Assembly: GCA_049594615.1 (NCBI GenBank)
Contig: JBMYJR010000011.1
Location: 1 to 58,601, forward strand
DNA length: 58,601 bases
Source of the DNA: CAXPZW01 sp049594615
GTDB taxonomy: Bacteria > Bacteroidota > Bacteroidia > Flavobacteriales_D > Sanyastnellaceae
Direction: 5' to 3'
Positions within the stretch are counted from its first letter, which is position 1. Every line of letters begins with the position of its first letter. The notes under the pieces were generated by a model that saw nothing but the letters and a program-made list of their open reading frames with translations, was not told where the DNA came from and made no database searches. This document shows, piece after piece, positions 7,590 to 16,231 of this stretch. The position numbers and the translations under genes are program-made.

Positions 7590-9266
7590 ATGCGCTTTTC
7601 CCTCGCTTTTGCCGCCTTGTGTGGCCTGTGCCTGTCCGCTTGTATGATGGACAACAAACCTCCCGCTGACGATGCCGCCGCTATCCCCGATCACCACTTC
7701 AACTGGAAAGATGGGTTTGACCAGTCTCGTGCCGACATCTACACATCGGTACAATTGACCACAGACTTGTCGGCGCTCAACGAAACTCACAAACAGGTCA
7801 TTCCCATTTTGATTGAAGTGGCCGGGCTCATGGACGAGATGTTCTGGGCTGAAGCATACGGTGACAAGGACGAGCTGCTCTCCGGCATCCAAGACGAAAA
7901 GCTCCGTCGATTTGCCGAGGTGAACTATGGCCCCTGGGACCGCTTGGATGATAACACCCCCTTTATCGACGGCTTTGATCAAAAGCCACTGGGTGCCAAC
8001 TACTACCCCGCAGACATGACCAAGGAAGAGTTTGAAGCCTGGGATGATCCTAACAAATCCTCACTCTACACCATGGTAGTACGCGAAGACAGCACTCTGA
8101 AAAGCGTGTGGTACCACGAGTACTTTGCCGAGCAGGTGGAACGCGCCGCTGCTTTGCTCGACTCAGCATCGGCCTTGGCCATGGAAGCCGATCCTGAATT
8201 TGCCATCTACCTCGAAGCCCGCGCCAAGTCATTGCGGACCGACCGTTACAACCCTTCAGATGTCGGGTGGTTGCAAATGGATAGCAACGTCCTGGACTTC
8301 ATTGTGGGGCCCATTGAAAACTACGAGGATCACCTCTACAACTACAAGGCCGCACACGAGGCATACGTGCTGGTCAAAGACGTGGCATGGAGCGAGCGTC
8401 TCAAACGCTACAAAGCCCTGCTTCCCCGCCTGCAAGAGGAGCTCCCGGTGGACGCCAAGTACAAGCAAGACGCCATCGGTGGCAACGCACAGCTCAACGC
8501 ATACGATGTGATCTACTACGCCGGTGACTGCAACTCGGGCTCCAAGACCATTGCGGTCAACCTGCCCAACGACGAAGGCCTCCAGCAGCAGTACGGCACC
8601 CGCCGCTCGCAGCTAAAAAACGCCATGCAAGCCAAGTATGACAAGATCTTGCTGCCCATCGCCGAGGTATTGATTGCCACCGACCAACGGAAGCACATCA
8701 CCTTTGATGCCTTCTTCTCCAACACCATGTTCCACGAGGTGGCGCATGGACTCGGCATCAAAAACACCATCAATGACCAAGGCACGGTGCGCGATGCACT
8801 CAAAGAGCAATCCAGCTGGTTGGAAGAAGGGAAGGCCGACATTTTGGGCCTGTGGATGGTGACCAAACTCCGTGAATGGGACGAAGTCTCCGAAGGCGAG
8901 TTGATGGACAACTACGTGACCTTCTTGGCCGGCATCTTCCGCTCGGTGCGCTTTGGTGCGGCCAGTGCCCATGGCAAGGCCAACATGCTGCGCTTCAACT
9001 TCTTTGAAGAAGCCGGAGCGTTCACCTACGACGATGTCACCCAAACCTACGCGGTCGACGCCGAGAAGATGGGCCAAGCCGTGGAAGACCTCAGTCGTAT
9101 GATCATTGAGCTCCAAGGAGACGGCGCCTACCTTCAGGTCAAAGAAATCTCGGAAACCAAAGCTGTTATCGGAAACATGCTGCAATCACAATTGGACCGC
9201 CTGTCCTCGGAAGGCATTCCGGTGGATGTCGTGTTTGAGCAAGGCGTGGACGTACTTGGCCTGTGA
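7590..9266 (+). CDS. M49-like zinc metallopeptidase lipoprotein (dipeptidyl peptidase III-like)
   Basis: A protein of about 558 residues with a lipoprotein signal (lipobox LSAC) when started at the ATG at 7590. The zinc site reads HEVAHGLG near residue 383, followed some 30 residues later by WLEEGKADILGL near 415. An HExxH-like motif followed by an EExxA(D/E) motif is the pattern of dipeptidyl peptidase III (M49) relatives. The expected role is release of dipeptides from peptides at the cell envelope. The gene at 9296 follows after 29 bases and may share its message. The M49 assignment is from motifs and spacing only. Confidence 0.8.
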   Translation: MRFSLAFAALCGLCLSACMMDNKPPADDAAAIPDHHFNWKDGFDQSRADIYTSVQLTTDLSALNETHKQVIPILIEVAGLMDEMFWAEAYGDKDELLSGIQDEKLRRFAEVNYGPWDRLDDNTPFIDGFDQKPLGANYYPADMTKEEFEAWDDPNKSSLYTMVVREDSTLKSVWYHEYFAEQVERAAALLDSASALAMEADPEFAIYLEARAKSLRTDRYNPSDVGWLQMDSNVLDFIVGPIENYEDHLYNYKAAHEAYVLVKDVAWSERLKRYKALLPRLQEELPVDAKYKQDAIGGNAQLNAYDVIYYAGDCNSGSKTIAVNLPNDEGLQQQYGTRRSQLKNAMQAKYDKILLPIAEVLIATDQRKHITFDAFFSNTMFHEVAHGLGIKNTINDQGTVRDALKEQSSWLEEGKADILGLWMVTKLREWDEVSEGELMDNYVTFLAGIFRSVRFGAASAHGKANMLRFNFFEEAGAFTYDDVTQTYAVDAEKMGQAVEDLSRMIIELQGDGAYLQVKEISETKAVIGNMLQSQLDRLSSEGIPVDVVFEQGVDVLGL

Positions 9267-9295
9267 TTTGACGTTGTAGTAGAAACCCTGCACGC

Positions 9296-9829
9296 ATGAA
9301 ATTCACCTTTGCACTATTGGCGGCGGCCATGCTGACTTTCGCCCCTGCCAAAGACCAGGTCTTCCCCGCCCTCACCGGAGAAACCCTCGACGGCAAAAAC
9401 TTCACCATCCCTGCCGACACCGGCGGCAAGGTGACCATTGTGGGCATGAGCTACTCCAAAAAGGCCGAAGGCACGCTCAAGACATGGTACCAGCCCATGT
9501 ACGACAAGTTCGTGCTCAAGCGCGGCATGTTTGACAGCCAGTACGACATCAACTTCTTGTTTGTGCCCATGTTTACCGGTGCCAAGAAGACCGCGTATGG
9601 CCCGGCCCTGAAGAAAATGAAGGAGTCCAACCGCAAGGACCTCTACCCGCACCTGCTCTTCTATAAAGGCGACCTCGAACCGTACAAGACCGACTTGGAC
9701 ATGGATGACAAGAACCTGCCTTACCTCTTTGTATTGGACGAGGAAGGCAAGATCGTCTACCAAACCAAAGGCCTCTACAACGAGAAGAAGATGGAGAACA
9801 TCGAGGAGGTGTTGGACGCGCGGCTTTAG
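9296..9829 (+). CDS. secreted thioredoxin-fold protein without CxxC (ATP10-like)
   Basis: A 177-residue protein with a short signal peptide (MKFTFALLAAAMLTFAPA). The body resembles a peroxiredoxin/thioredoxin fold: an opening strand with FPALTGETLDGKNF, then KVTIVGMSYSKKAEG, and a late strand PYLFVLDEEGKIVYQTKG. The place where redox enzymes carry CxxC holds no Cys at all, so it is unlikely to act as a disulfide reductase. The layout resembles the ATP10/redoxin-like group. The function is unknown. It follows the M49-like peptidase closely on the same strand. Confidence 0.7.
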   Translation: MKFTFALLAAAMLTFAPAKDQVFPALTGETLDGKNFTIPADTGGKVTIVGMSYSKKAEGTLKTWYQPMYDKFVLKRGMFDSQYDINFLFVPMFTGAKKTAYGPALKKMKESNRKDLYPHLLFYKGDLEPYKTDLDMDDKNLPYLFVLDEEGKIVYQTKGLYNEKKMENIEEVLDARL

Positions 9830-10258
9830 GCCTGATGCGTGAAGGCCAAAGCGGAGCATAGCCATTTCCTGTGGCGGCCTTTGATTTGAACGAGCTCATA
9901 GGCTGTGTGGCTCCAACGCGGCTGGTCGCCTTGATTCGCTATTCCGACAAACGCAACCTCCAGAAAAAGACCCATTGATCAGGACACAAGCTTTGGAGCC
10001 ATGGGCGCACACTGGCCTAAATCCTCATCAGCTAAACGCTGCATACATTGCTAATTGCAGGATAATTGTGGGCAGTCTACGCTGTCATGAAGCCGCGTAT
10101 ACCCGTGTATATCCGTTTCTAAACGGGTAACTCCCGGCTAGTTCAAAGACGTCAACCAAACTTTACAGTTGAGGGATTCTGCACCCCCCTATAGGTGGGG
10201 CCTTCGCGCGCGCGCAAAGCAGTCGATCTAAGACAACATCAAACGGGAACAACAAGCC
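9830..10258. other. gene-free intergenic region with small hairpins
   Basis: No open frame with a recognisable product and no tRNA or known structured RNA was found. Two short inverted repeats are visible: CCGTTT/AAACGG around a 2-base loop at 10113-10126, and a palindromic CCTATAGG core flanked by C-runs and G-runs near 10184-10200. A CGCGCGCGCG stretch follows near 10208. It separates convergent genes, and neither gene has a clear T-run terminator in it. Confidence 0.5.
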
Positions 10259-11701
10259 CTAGCCCTGCACCGTCTCTTCCCCATCGGTCTTCACCGGGGG
10301 CTTGTACCCAAAGAGCTTGTTCTCCTTGATGATGGTATCGACGTAGGTAGGCACCATGTCCTCCCACCCGGATTCGCCGCAGCGGATCATGCGCAGCACC
10401 TCACGAGAATAGACATCGAGGATTTCCTCGTTGTAATCCTCGATATCCACCATGCGCTTGTTGAACAACAGGTAGTCAAAGAGCGGCTTGAGGCGTGGGT
10501 GAATGGGGGTGTTTTTAGTGGTGAGCAGTGCGTCGGTCTCTCGATCGTGCCAGGGGTAGAGGTAGATCTTGAGGTCACGGCTGAACAAGATACCAAAGGC
10601 TTCAAGCACCCCGCCATTGAGGTCGCGGTAGTACTTCTCGTTGAAGACATCGAGCAGGTTGTTTGTGCCCATGATGATGCCCATGCGTTTTTTGGTATAG
10701 CGGCTGAAGTACTCTACCAGCTTGTAGTACTTCATGTAATTCGAGATGAGCACAGTTTGGCCGAGCGAACAAAGGATGTCTGCGCGGTCCAAGAAGTCTT
10801 GCTCGTCGATGTCTCCTTCGGCCTTGAGGTTGCTGAGGGTGATCTCAAAGAGGACTTGTACGCGTTCGGGGTCCACCTTCTCTTCGGCTTCAAACATCTG
10901 GAAGCCTTTCATGATCATATCGATGTTCACCTTGGTCACCGGGCGGAAGGAGCCGCGGATGGCCAGGATGTTCTTCTTGTACAGCACATCTGCGGCTTGC
11001 AGGTTGCGGCCGTCGGGCGAGAAGATCACCGCGTCGGTCATGCCGTTTTTCACCAGCTGCAGGCTCATCAGGCGGTTGTCGACGTGCTCAAAGTCTGGCC
11101 CGTCCATTTCCACCATGTCGATCTCAATTTGATCGCGCTGCAGGTTATCGTAGAGCGAGAGCAGCAGCTCACGCGGCTTGTCGTAGAAATAAAAACACCC
11201 GTACAGCAAATTCACCCCGAGGATGCCGGAGGTCAGCTGCTGTAACACCGCCTCGTTCTCGTGGAAGCGCACGTGGATCACCACCGTTGAAGGCGCGCGA
11301 TCGGGTGCGGTTTGGAACTTCACTCCCATCCATCCGTGGCCTTGAATGGTCTTTTGGAAATTGATGGTGGCGATGGTGTTGGCGTACGCAAAGAAGCACT
11401 TGGTAGGGTGGTCTTGGCGGCTCAAACGCTCCTCCATAAGGTTGTACTCATGCTGCAGCATGCGCACCAAGCGCGGACGACACACGTATCGGCCTTTGGC
11501 TTCCTTGCCGTAAATGGCGTCCGAGAAGTCCTTGTCGTAGGCACTCATGGCCTTGGCGATGGTGCCCGAAGCACCGCCCGCTTGGAAGAAGTGGCGGACC
11601 ACCTCTTGGCCTGCACCGATTTCGGCGAAGGTGCCGTAGATGTCCCGGTTCAGATTGATCCGGAGGGCTTTTTGCTTGGACGATAGTATGACGCGATCCA
11701 C
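10259..11701 (-). CDS. conserved protein of unknown function, 480 aa
   Basis: A cytoplasmic-looking protein with no signal peptide or membrane helix. It opens with a highly conserved-looking segment (NLNRDIYGTFAEIGAGQEV, then FFQAGGASGTIAKAMSAYDK) that I recall from long, well-conserved Bacteroidota proteins carrying inconsistent database labels. I do not recognise catalytic motifs and give no function. The start is a GTG at 11701, because no ATG lies near and a -7 box ends 22 bases upstream. It is divergent from the MBL hydrolase gene. Confidence 0.8.
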   Translation of the reverse strand: MDRVILSSKQKALRINLNRDIYGTFAEIGAGQEVVRHFFQAGGASGTIAKAMSAYDKDFSDAIYGKEAKGRYVCRPRLVRMLQHEYNLMEERLSRQDHPTKCFFAYANTIATINFQKTIQGHGWMGVKFQTAPDRAPSTVVIHVRFHENEAVLQQLTSGILGVNLLYGCFYFYDKPRELLLSLYDNLQRDQIEIDMVEMDGPDFEHVDNRLMSLQLVKNGMTDAVIFSPDGRNLQAADVLYKKNILAIRGSFRPVTKVNIDMIMKGFQMFEAEEKVDPERVQVLFEITLSNLKAEGDIDEQDFLDRADILCSLGQTVLISNYMKYYKLVEYFSRYTKKRMGIIMGTNNLLDVFNEKYYRDLNGGVLEAFGILFSRDLKIYLYPWHDRETDALLTTKNTPIHPRLKPLFDYLLFNKRMVDIEDYNEEILDVYSREVLRMIRCGESGWEDMVPTYVDTIIKENKLFGYKPPVKTDGEETVQG

Positions 11702-11723
11702 AGGGGGTTCGTTTGCTTTAAAA

Positions 11724-11731
11724 CAAAACTA
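11724..11731 (-). promoter_or_regulatory. -7 box of the 480-aa gene
   Basis: The minus strand reads TAGTTTTG, an exact TAnnTTTG match, ending 22 bases before the GTG start at 11701. It supports this non-ATG start. Confidence 0.55.
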
Positions 11732-11805
11732 ACAGAGTTTCTTACGTAAGCCTCAACGCCGGGCGCGATTCTGCCCAACAAAAGTGGTCAGCTGCTCCAG
11801 CTTAC

Positions 11806-11813
11806 TACCTTTG
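11806..11813 (+). promoter_or_regulatory. -7 box giving a near-leaderless MBL gene
   Basis: TACCTTTG is an exact consensus match, with only 7 bases between it and the ATG at 11821. Transcription would start at or just before the start codon. Confidence 0.6.
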
Positions 11814-11820
11814 CCCGCAC

Positions 11821-12603
11821 ATGGCAGGCCAACCGTTTACCGTCACTTTTTTGGGTACCGGCACCTCGCAAGGGGTGCCCGTGATCGCGTGCGATTGCCC
11901 CGTGTGCACCTCCACTGATCCGCGCGACAAGCGGCTGCGCTGCGCGGTCCTGCTCAGCTTTGGCGACAAACACTACGTGATCGACGCCGGGCCGGATTTC
12001 CGCCAGCAAATGCTGCGCGCACAGGTGAAGACCTTGGAAGCCGTGTTGTTCACCCACGAACACAAAGACCACGTGGCCGGGTTGGACGACGTTCGGGCTT
12101 ACAATTTTTCCATGAAAAGGGACATGCGCATCTACGGCAACACCCGCGTGGAAGAGACCCTCAAACGCGATTTCCACTACGCCTTTGCCGAGGTCAAATA
12201 CCCCGGTGTCCCCCGTTTGGACTTTACCGAGATCGACACCCGCGCATTTGAGGTGGACGGCATCCGCTTTCAGCCGGTGGAAGTGATGCACTATAAACTG
12301 CCAGTGCTGGGCTTCCGTGTGGGAGATTTCACCTACATCACCGACGCCAAAACCATTTCCGAAGAGGAGAAAGCCAAAATCCGCGGCAGCAAGACCTTGG
12401 TCATCAACGCCCTGCGCAAAGAAGAACACATTTCCCACCTCAACCTTGACCAGGCCTTGGCTCTGATCGAAGAACTCGAGGTGGAAACCGCCTACCTGAC
12501 CCACCTGAGCCACTTGATGGGCCTGCACGCCGATCTGGTGCCTCAACTCCCGCCCCATGTTCACCTGGCCTACGACGGCCTCCAAATCCCCGCAACTCTC
12601 TGA
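11821..12603 (+). CDS. MBL-fold metallohydrolase (PhnP-like phosphodiesterase)
   Basis: A 260-residue metallo-beta-lactamase fold enzyme. The N-terminus LGTGTSQGVPVIACDCPVC is typical of the PhnP group, including the Cys pair of the extra zinc site. The metal motif THEHKDH lies near residue 80 and later ligands include HISHL and THLSHLMG. PhnP relatives cleave cyclic phosphodiesters such as phosphoribosyl 1,2-cyclic phosphate; the substrate here is not shown, and no other phn gene is near. The acyltransferase gene starts one base after its stop codon, so the two are co-transcribed. Its promoter lies directly in front of the ATG. Confidence 0.88.
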   Translation: MAGQPFTVTFLGTGTSQGVPVIACDCPVCTSTDPRDKRLRCAVLLSFGDKHYVIDAGPDFRQQMLRAQVKTLEAVLFTHEHKDHVAGLDDVRAYNFSMKRDMRIYGNTRVEETLKRDFHYAFAEVKYPGVPRLDFTEIDTRAFEVDGIRFQPVEVMHYKLPVLGFRVGDFTYITDAKTISEEEKAKIRGSKTLVINALRKEEHISHLNLDQALALIEELEVETAYLTHLSHLMGLHADLVPQLPPHVHLAYDGLQIPATL

Positions 12604-12604
12604 T

Positions 12605-13495
12605 ATGGGAAGTGCCCTGCTCTATTACTTGGTGATCAAGCCCATCAGCTTGCTCCCTTATCCGCTGCTCTACTTAGTGTCGGACCTCACCCGCCTGATC
12701 GTCTACCGCGTGGTGGGCTACCGTCGCAAGGTGGTCGCCTCCAACATCGCGGGCGCGTTTCCAGACCTCTCTCCCCGAGAACGCGTGGCCATCGAACGCA
12801 AGTTCTACAAGCACTTCTGCGACCTGATCGTGGAGAGCCTCAAGAACTTCAGCATCACCGAAAAACAGGCGCGAAAACGCATGGTGGAGCGCAACCCCGA
12901 GGTCATCAACCGCTACGCCAGCCAAGGCATCTCTACAGTCATGTGCGGGGGACACTTCAACAACTGGGAACTCTGGGCGGTGGAAGCCGGCCTCTCCTTG
13001 GATCCGCTGGTGGTGGGTATCTACAAACGGCTCAGCAACCCGTTCTTCGACAAGAAGATGAAGGATTCGCGCAGCAAGTTTGGGCTGATGATGATCCCCA
13101 CCAAGGAGGTGGGCAAGGAAATGAAGCGGCTCAAAGACACGGTCAAAACCACCGTATACGCCATCGATCAATCCCCGGCCAACCCGCAGAAGGCTTACTG
13201 GATGTACTTCTTGGGGCGCGAGACAGCCTGCTACTACGGCCCTGAGAAATACGCCCGGGATCACCGTTCACCGGTCCTGTTTGCCCGCATCCACAAGGTC
13301 AAACGCGGCCACTACGAAGTGGAGTACGAACCGGTCATGGATCGCCCCGAAGATGCCGAATACGGCGAGGTGATTCACGCAGTGCAGCGCATGTTGGAAA
13401 AGGATGTGCGCAAGTGGCCCGAGTACTGGCTCTGGACCCACAAACGCTGGAAGCATCAACGCCCGGAAAATGTGGTCCTGGACGATCGTCCGTGA
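12605..13495 (+). CDS. LpxL/HtrB-family lipid A acyltransferase-like protein
   Basis: A 296-residue membrane-associated acyltransferase. A hydrophobic N-terminal helix (about 5-25) anchors it. The catalytic HX4E motif of the LpxL family is present as GGHFNNWE near residue 118. A second conserved stretch, AIDQSPANPQKAYWMYFLGR, follows about 75 residues later. Such enzymes add secondary acyl chains to lipid A or related lipids at the inner membrane. The ATG at 12605 is one base past the upstream stop codon. The stop codon abuts that of the convergent phosphatase gene without any gap. Confidence 0.9.
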   Translation: MGSALLYYLVIKPISLLPYPLLYLVSDLTRLIVYRVVGYRRKVVASNIAGAFPDLSPRERVAIERKFYKHFCDLIVESLKNFSITEKQARKRMVERNPEVINRYASQGISTVMCGGHFNNWELWAVEAGLSLDPLVVGIYKRLSNPFFDKKMKDSRSKFGLMMIPTKEVGKEMKRLKDTVKTTVYAIDQSPANPQKAYWMYFLGRETACYYGPEKYARDHRSPVLFARIHKVKRGHYEVEYEPVMDRPEDAEYGEVIHAVQRMLEKDVRKWPEYWLWTHKRWKHQRPENVVLDDRP

Positions 13496-15181
13496 CTAGC
13501 GTTCGCCCAACACTTCGGGTACAATAGTTCCGGTAGTCCCGGTCGGTGACTGCACCCCAAGGATGGCCGCGACGGTAGGAGCGATGTCACGCACATGGGT
13601 TTGACGGAAAGTTTCTCCGGGCATCACCCCAGCCCCAAACATGCTGAAGGGCACATGGGTGTCGTAAGTAAACGGCGAGCCGTGAGAAGTACCCGTACGC
13701 CCGTATTGCAACCAACCCGGTTCAAGCACAACAACCACATCTCCGCTCAAGCGGTGGTGGTAGCCCCGTTGAATGCGGCTGGCAATGTCCCCTTGAAATT
13801 CACCCTCGCGCAAGGCCGACCCTGTGTACACTTGCATCACGCCTTCAAAATCGCGCATAAAGTCCGCAGCGAAAATTTCTGCTTGGCGCACGTCCACGCC
13901 GCGCGCATCCATCAGCGCGCAGTCAAAGTACACCTGTTCGTTGCTGTAATTGCGAATCCACTCGCCCTCCCCGTAGCGCGCATTCAAGGCTACTTTCAGG
14001 GAGTCTACCATGTTGCCCGGTTGCCAGTAGCCGGTGGCAATACCTAGGCTTTCCAAATGGCTGGGCACCTGCACTGCGCCGTGGTCGGCAGTGAGGAATA
14101 CCGTGTAGTTGCCCGCTCCCACTTCACCGTCCAAAAACGCAAAGAATTCCGCCAAGTCGCGGTCGAGGCGCAGGTAAGTGTCTTGCGCCTCTCGGCTCAT
14201 TGGACCTGCACGGTGGCCCACGTAGTCCGTTGACGAACAGCTCACCGCCAACACATCCACATGCGCGTCTTGCCCGAGGCCCGCCATGCGCACAGCGGTC
14301 TTGGCAAAGTCCAAGGTGACGGTATTGCCGTAGGGCGTGGCTTTGATGATGTCACGTCCGCCGTTTTGCGCGGCAGCTGCGCTCAAATCGTACGGAAAAG
14401 TGGGACGCAGTTGGCCGGAGTAGGGGCCTTCGAAGGGGTTGTTGTCTGGCAAGCTTTCGTCGTACGCTTCGGGATCCAAGAGCAGGTCCCATCCGCCGGC
14501 AATCCAACCGTCCACTTTGCCGTTGGCGTTGTAAGCACTCACCCATTCGGGCAGTGTATCGGCATACCAGCTGCTGGTGACCCAGTCGCCGCCGACCATC
14601 CAATAGGCCGCATCGCCACCGCCTCCTGCAGGCAAAATGGACCCGCGGTCCTTGAGGGAAATGCCAATGGTTTTGCCCCGTCCGTTGGTGGCCAACTCCA
14701 CCTGTTCGCAAAGCGTTGAACTGCGCAGGTAATGGGGACTCATTTTGCCGCCGGCTGCGCTGGTGCCGACGCCAGTTACGGTAGAATCTCCGGCGCAATA
14801 CACGGTTTTACCTGTGCGCTTATCAAACCAGTTGTTGGAGATCACGCCGTTGACCGCCGGGGTGGTTCCGGTGTAAATGGCCGCGTGTCCTGGACCCGTG
14901 TAGGTGGGTGCGTAGCTGTAGTGGTTGTTGTGGCACACAAACCCTTCTGCAGCAAAGCGTTTAAATCCGCCTTCCACAAAGTCTCCAGCAAAGCGCGTGA
15001 GGTAGTCGTAGCGCATTTGGTCTACCACAAGTCCCACGACCAGTTTGGGCGCGGTGCGCCCGGGTGCGTTTTCGCCGATGACAACACGAGTGGCCGGGAC
15101 AGCGTTCTCGACGACGACAACATCGGTGGTGCCACAAGCCGTCAGCAACAAGGCAGACGCCAGAATAACAGGAAAACGCAT
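13496..15181 (-). CDS. pafA: PafA-type alkaline phosphatase lipoprotein
   Basis: A lipoprotein of about 561 residues (lipobox LLTAC) of the alkaline phosphatase/nucleotide pyrophosphatase superfamily. It shows the PafA signature: metal ligand GLVVDQMRYDYL near 51, nucleophile segment YAPTYTGPGHA near 90-100, the Asn of GVISNNWFD near 116, and the Lys-x-Arg pair of SLKDRGS. That pair separates phosphomonoesterases of this family from phosphodiesterases. A second metal cluster is seen as TADHGAVQVPSH. It releases phosphate from organic esters outside the cytoplasm and in Bacteroidota is calcium-dependent. The ATG at 15181 is chosen because it gives the lipoprotein signal; the frame stays open to 15307. 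Confidence 0.92.
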   Translation of the reverse strand: MRFPVILASALLLTACGTTDVVVVENAVPATRVVIGENAPGRTAPKLVVGLVVDQMRYDYLTRFAGDFVEGGFKRFAAEGFVCHNNHYSYAPTYTGPGHAAIYTGTTPAVNGVISNNWFDKRTGKTVYCAGDSTVTGVGTSAAGGKMSPHYLRSSTLCEQVELATNGRGKTIGISLKDRGSILPAGGGGDAAYWMVGGDWVTSSWYADTLPEWVSAYNANGKVDGWIAGGWDLLLDPEAYDESLPDNNPFEGPYSGQLRPTFPYDLSAAAAQNGGRDIIKATPYGNTVTLDFAKTAVRMAGLGQDAHVDVLAVSCSSTDYVGHRAGPMSREAQDTYLRLDRDLAEFFAFLDGEVGAGNYTVFLTADHGAVQVPSHLESLGIATGYWQPGNMVDSLKVALNARYGEGEWIRNYSNEQVYFDCALMDARGVDVRQAEIFAADFMRDFEGVMQVYTGSALREGEFQGDIASRIQRGYHHRLSGDVVVVLEPGWLQYGRTGTSHGSPFTYDTHVPFSMFGAGVMPGETFRQTHVRDIAPTVAAILGVQSPTGTTGTIVPEVLGER

Positions 15182-15198
15182 GCAGGTCGGTTTGCAGG

Positions 15199-15206
15199 CA
15201 AAGGTA
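15199..15206 (-). promoter_or_regulatory. -7 box of pafA
   Basis: The minus strand reads TACCTTTG, an exact consensus match, 17 bases before the ATG at 15181. It shows that pafA can be transcribed separately from crcB upstream and rules out the in-frame start at 15307. Confidence 0.6.
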
Positions 15207-15225
15207 GAAAGCCCAACGGTATTGC

Positions 15226-15591
15226 CTACCCCTGGCGCAAGATCACCAGCGACAAAACCAGGCAGGCGAGGACGCTGACCCCAATGTTGACCGTGGCCCA
15301 TGGCCAATGACCGGACTTGACCAACTGCGCACTTTCCACACTGAAGGTCGAAAAGGTGCTGAACCCTCCGCAGAAGCCGGTGGTCAACAGTTTGGTCGCC
15401 AACGGCTGGTCACGCAGCCATCCTTTCATCCAACCGCCGATGATCAGCGCCAGCAGCAAAGTGGCCAGGATGTTGGCAGCCAAAGTAGCCCATGGAAATT
15501 GCCCTGTTCCTGAGGGAAACAAACGCGTAAATCCGTACCGGGCTACCGAGCCCAGCCCCCCTCCTACGAAAACAGCCAACCAAACATTCAT
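15226..15591 (-). CDS. crcB: fluoride channel CrcB/Fluc
   Basis: A small four-helix membrane protein of about 121 residues. Typical CrcB features are GGGLGSVARYG near the N-terminus and the pore motif TGFCGGFSTFSTFS in the third helix. It works as a dual-topology dimer that lets fluoride leave the cell. ATG at 15591 is preferred over a GTG two codons upstream. It lies 16 bases downstream of the PAP2 gene on the same strand and is probably in its operon. No fluoride riboswitch could be recognised in front of it. Confidence 0.93.
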   Translation of the reverse strand: MNVWLAVFVGGGLGSVARYGFTRLFPSGTGQFPWATLAANILATLLLALIIGGWMKGWLRDQPLATKLLTTGFCGGFSTFSTFSVESAQLVKSGHWPWATVNIGVSVLACLVLSLVILRQG

Positions 15592-15607
15592 GGGCACAAG
15601 CTAGCAA

Positions 15608-16228
15608 TCATGTCCAACTGTCGGGCAAGGGTTTGCCCACATCGGTGGTACTCAAGCGGCGAATCACCCAGCGCACAATCCGGTGCGCAAGCCAACCCAA
15701 CCCAAGGCCCAAAAGCGCTCCGGCAACAATATCCCCGGGGTAGTGCACGCCCAGGTAGATGCGCGTGTAACTCACAAATGCGGCCCAACTGAACAGCATC
15801 AACACCACCCACCGTTTGGCGGGGCGCAACCACAACCAGAAGTACATGGCCATACCAAAGAAGTTGGTGGCATGTGAAGACACAAATCCGTACCAGCCTC
15901 CGGTGTAGGGGTTGCCGTTGTCGTCGATGTGCAAATGCAGGAGGTCTCCGATCTCGAGGTTGCGCGAGGGGCGGTAACGCTGAAACACTTCCTTGAAGAG
16001 CTCGACCGAAACACGGTCACAAAAAAGCACCACCACACCGGTACCTCCGGCCACGGCAAGCGCGGTTTGCCACCCATACTTCTTGTGTAAAAGCACCAAA
16101 ATGGCCACAAACCACGGCAGGGATCCGGCGGCCTTGGTAAAGAACCACATCACCGGATCCATCCACGGGGCATGCCACCCGTTGAGCCAGAGCAACAGGT
16201 CGCGGTCCAGGGCTTCTAGCCATTCCAT
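15608..16228 (-). CDS. PAP2-family membrane phosphatase
   Basis: A 206-residue integral membrane protein with about six helices. The three PAP2 motifs are complete: KEVFQRYRP (KX6RP), FVSSHATN (position of PSGH) and TRIYLGVHYPGD (SRX5HX3D). Likely substrates are undecaprenyl diphosphate or other lipid phosphates, with the active site facing the periplasm. It lies 3 bases from the acyl-CoA ligase gene upstream and 16 bases from crcB downstream, forming a tight leftward operon. Confidence 0.92.
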   Translation of the reverse strand: MEWLEALDRDLLLWLNGWHAPWMDPVMWFFTKAAGSLPWFVAILVLLHKKYGWQTALAVAGGTGVVVLFCDRVSVELFKEVFQRYRPSRNLEIGDLLHLHIDDNGNPYTGGWYGFVSSHATNFFGMAMYFWLWLRPAKRWVVLMLFSWAAFVSYTRIYLGVHYPGDIVAGALLGLGLGWLAHRIVRWVIRRLSTTDVGKPLPDSWT

Positions 16229-16231
16229 CGG

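Noticed and set aside
7279..7647. Pro/His-rich open frame of 122 codons
   Set aside because: It lies in the C-rich low-complexity spacer, runs into the lipoprotein signal of the next gene in another frame, and shows no family motif.
10081..10200. Possible tRNA or phage attachment site from the short palindromes
   Set aside because: No cloverleaf, T-loop sequence or adjacent integrase gene could be found.
15592..15610. Fluoride riboswitch in front of crcB
   Set aside because: Only 16 bases separate crcB from the PAP2 gene, too short for the riboswitch, and no matching fold was seen.
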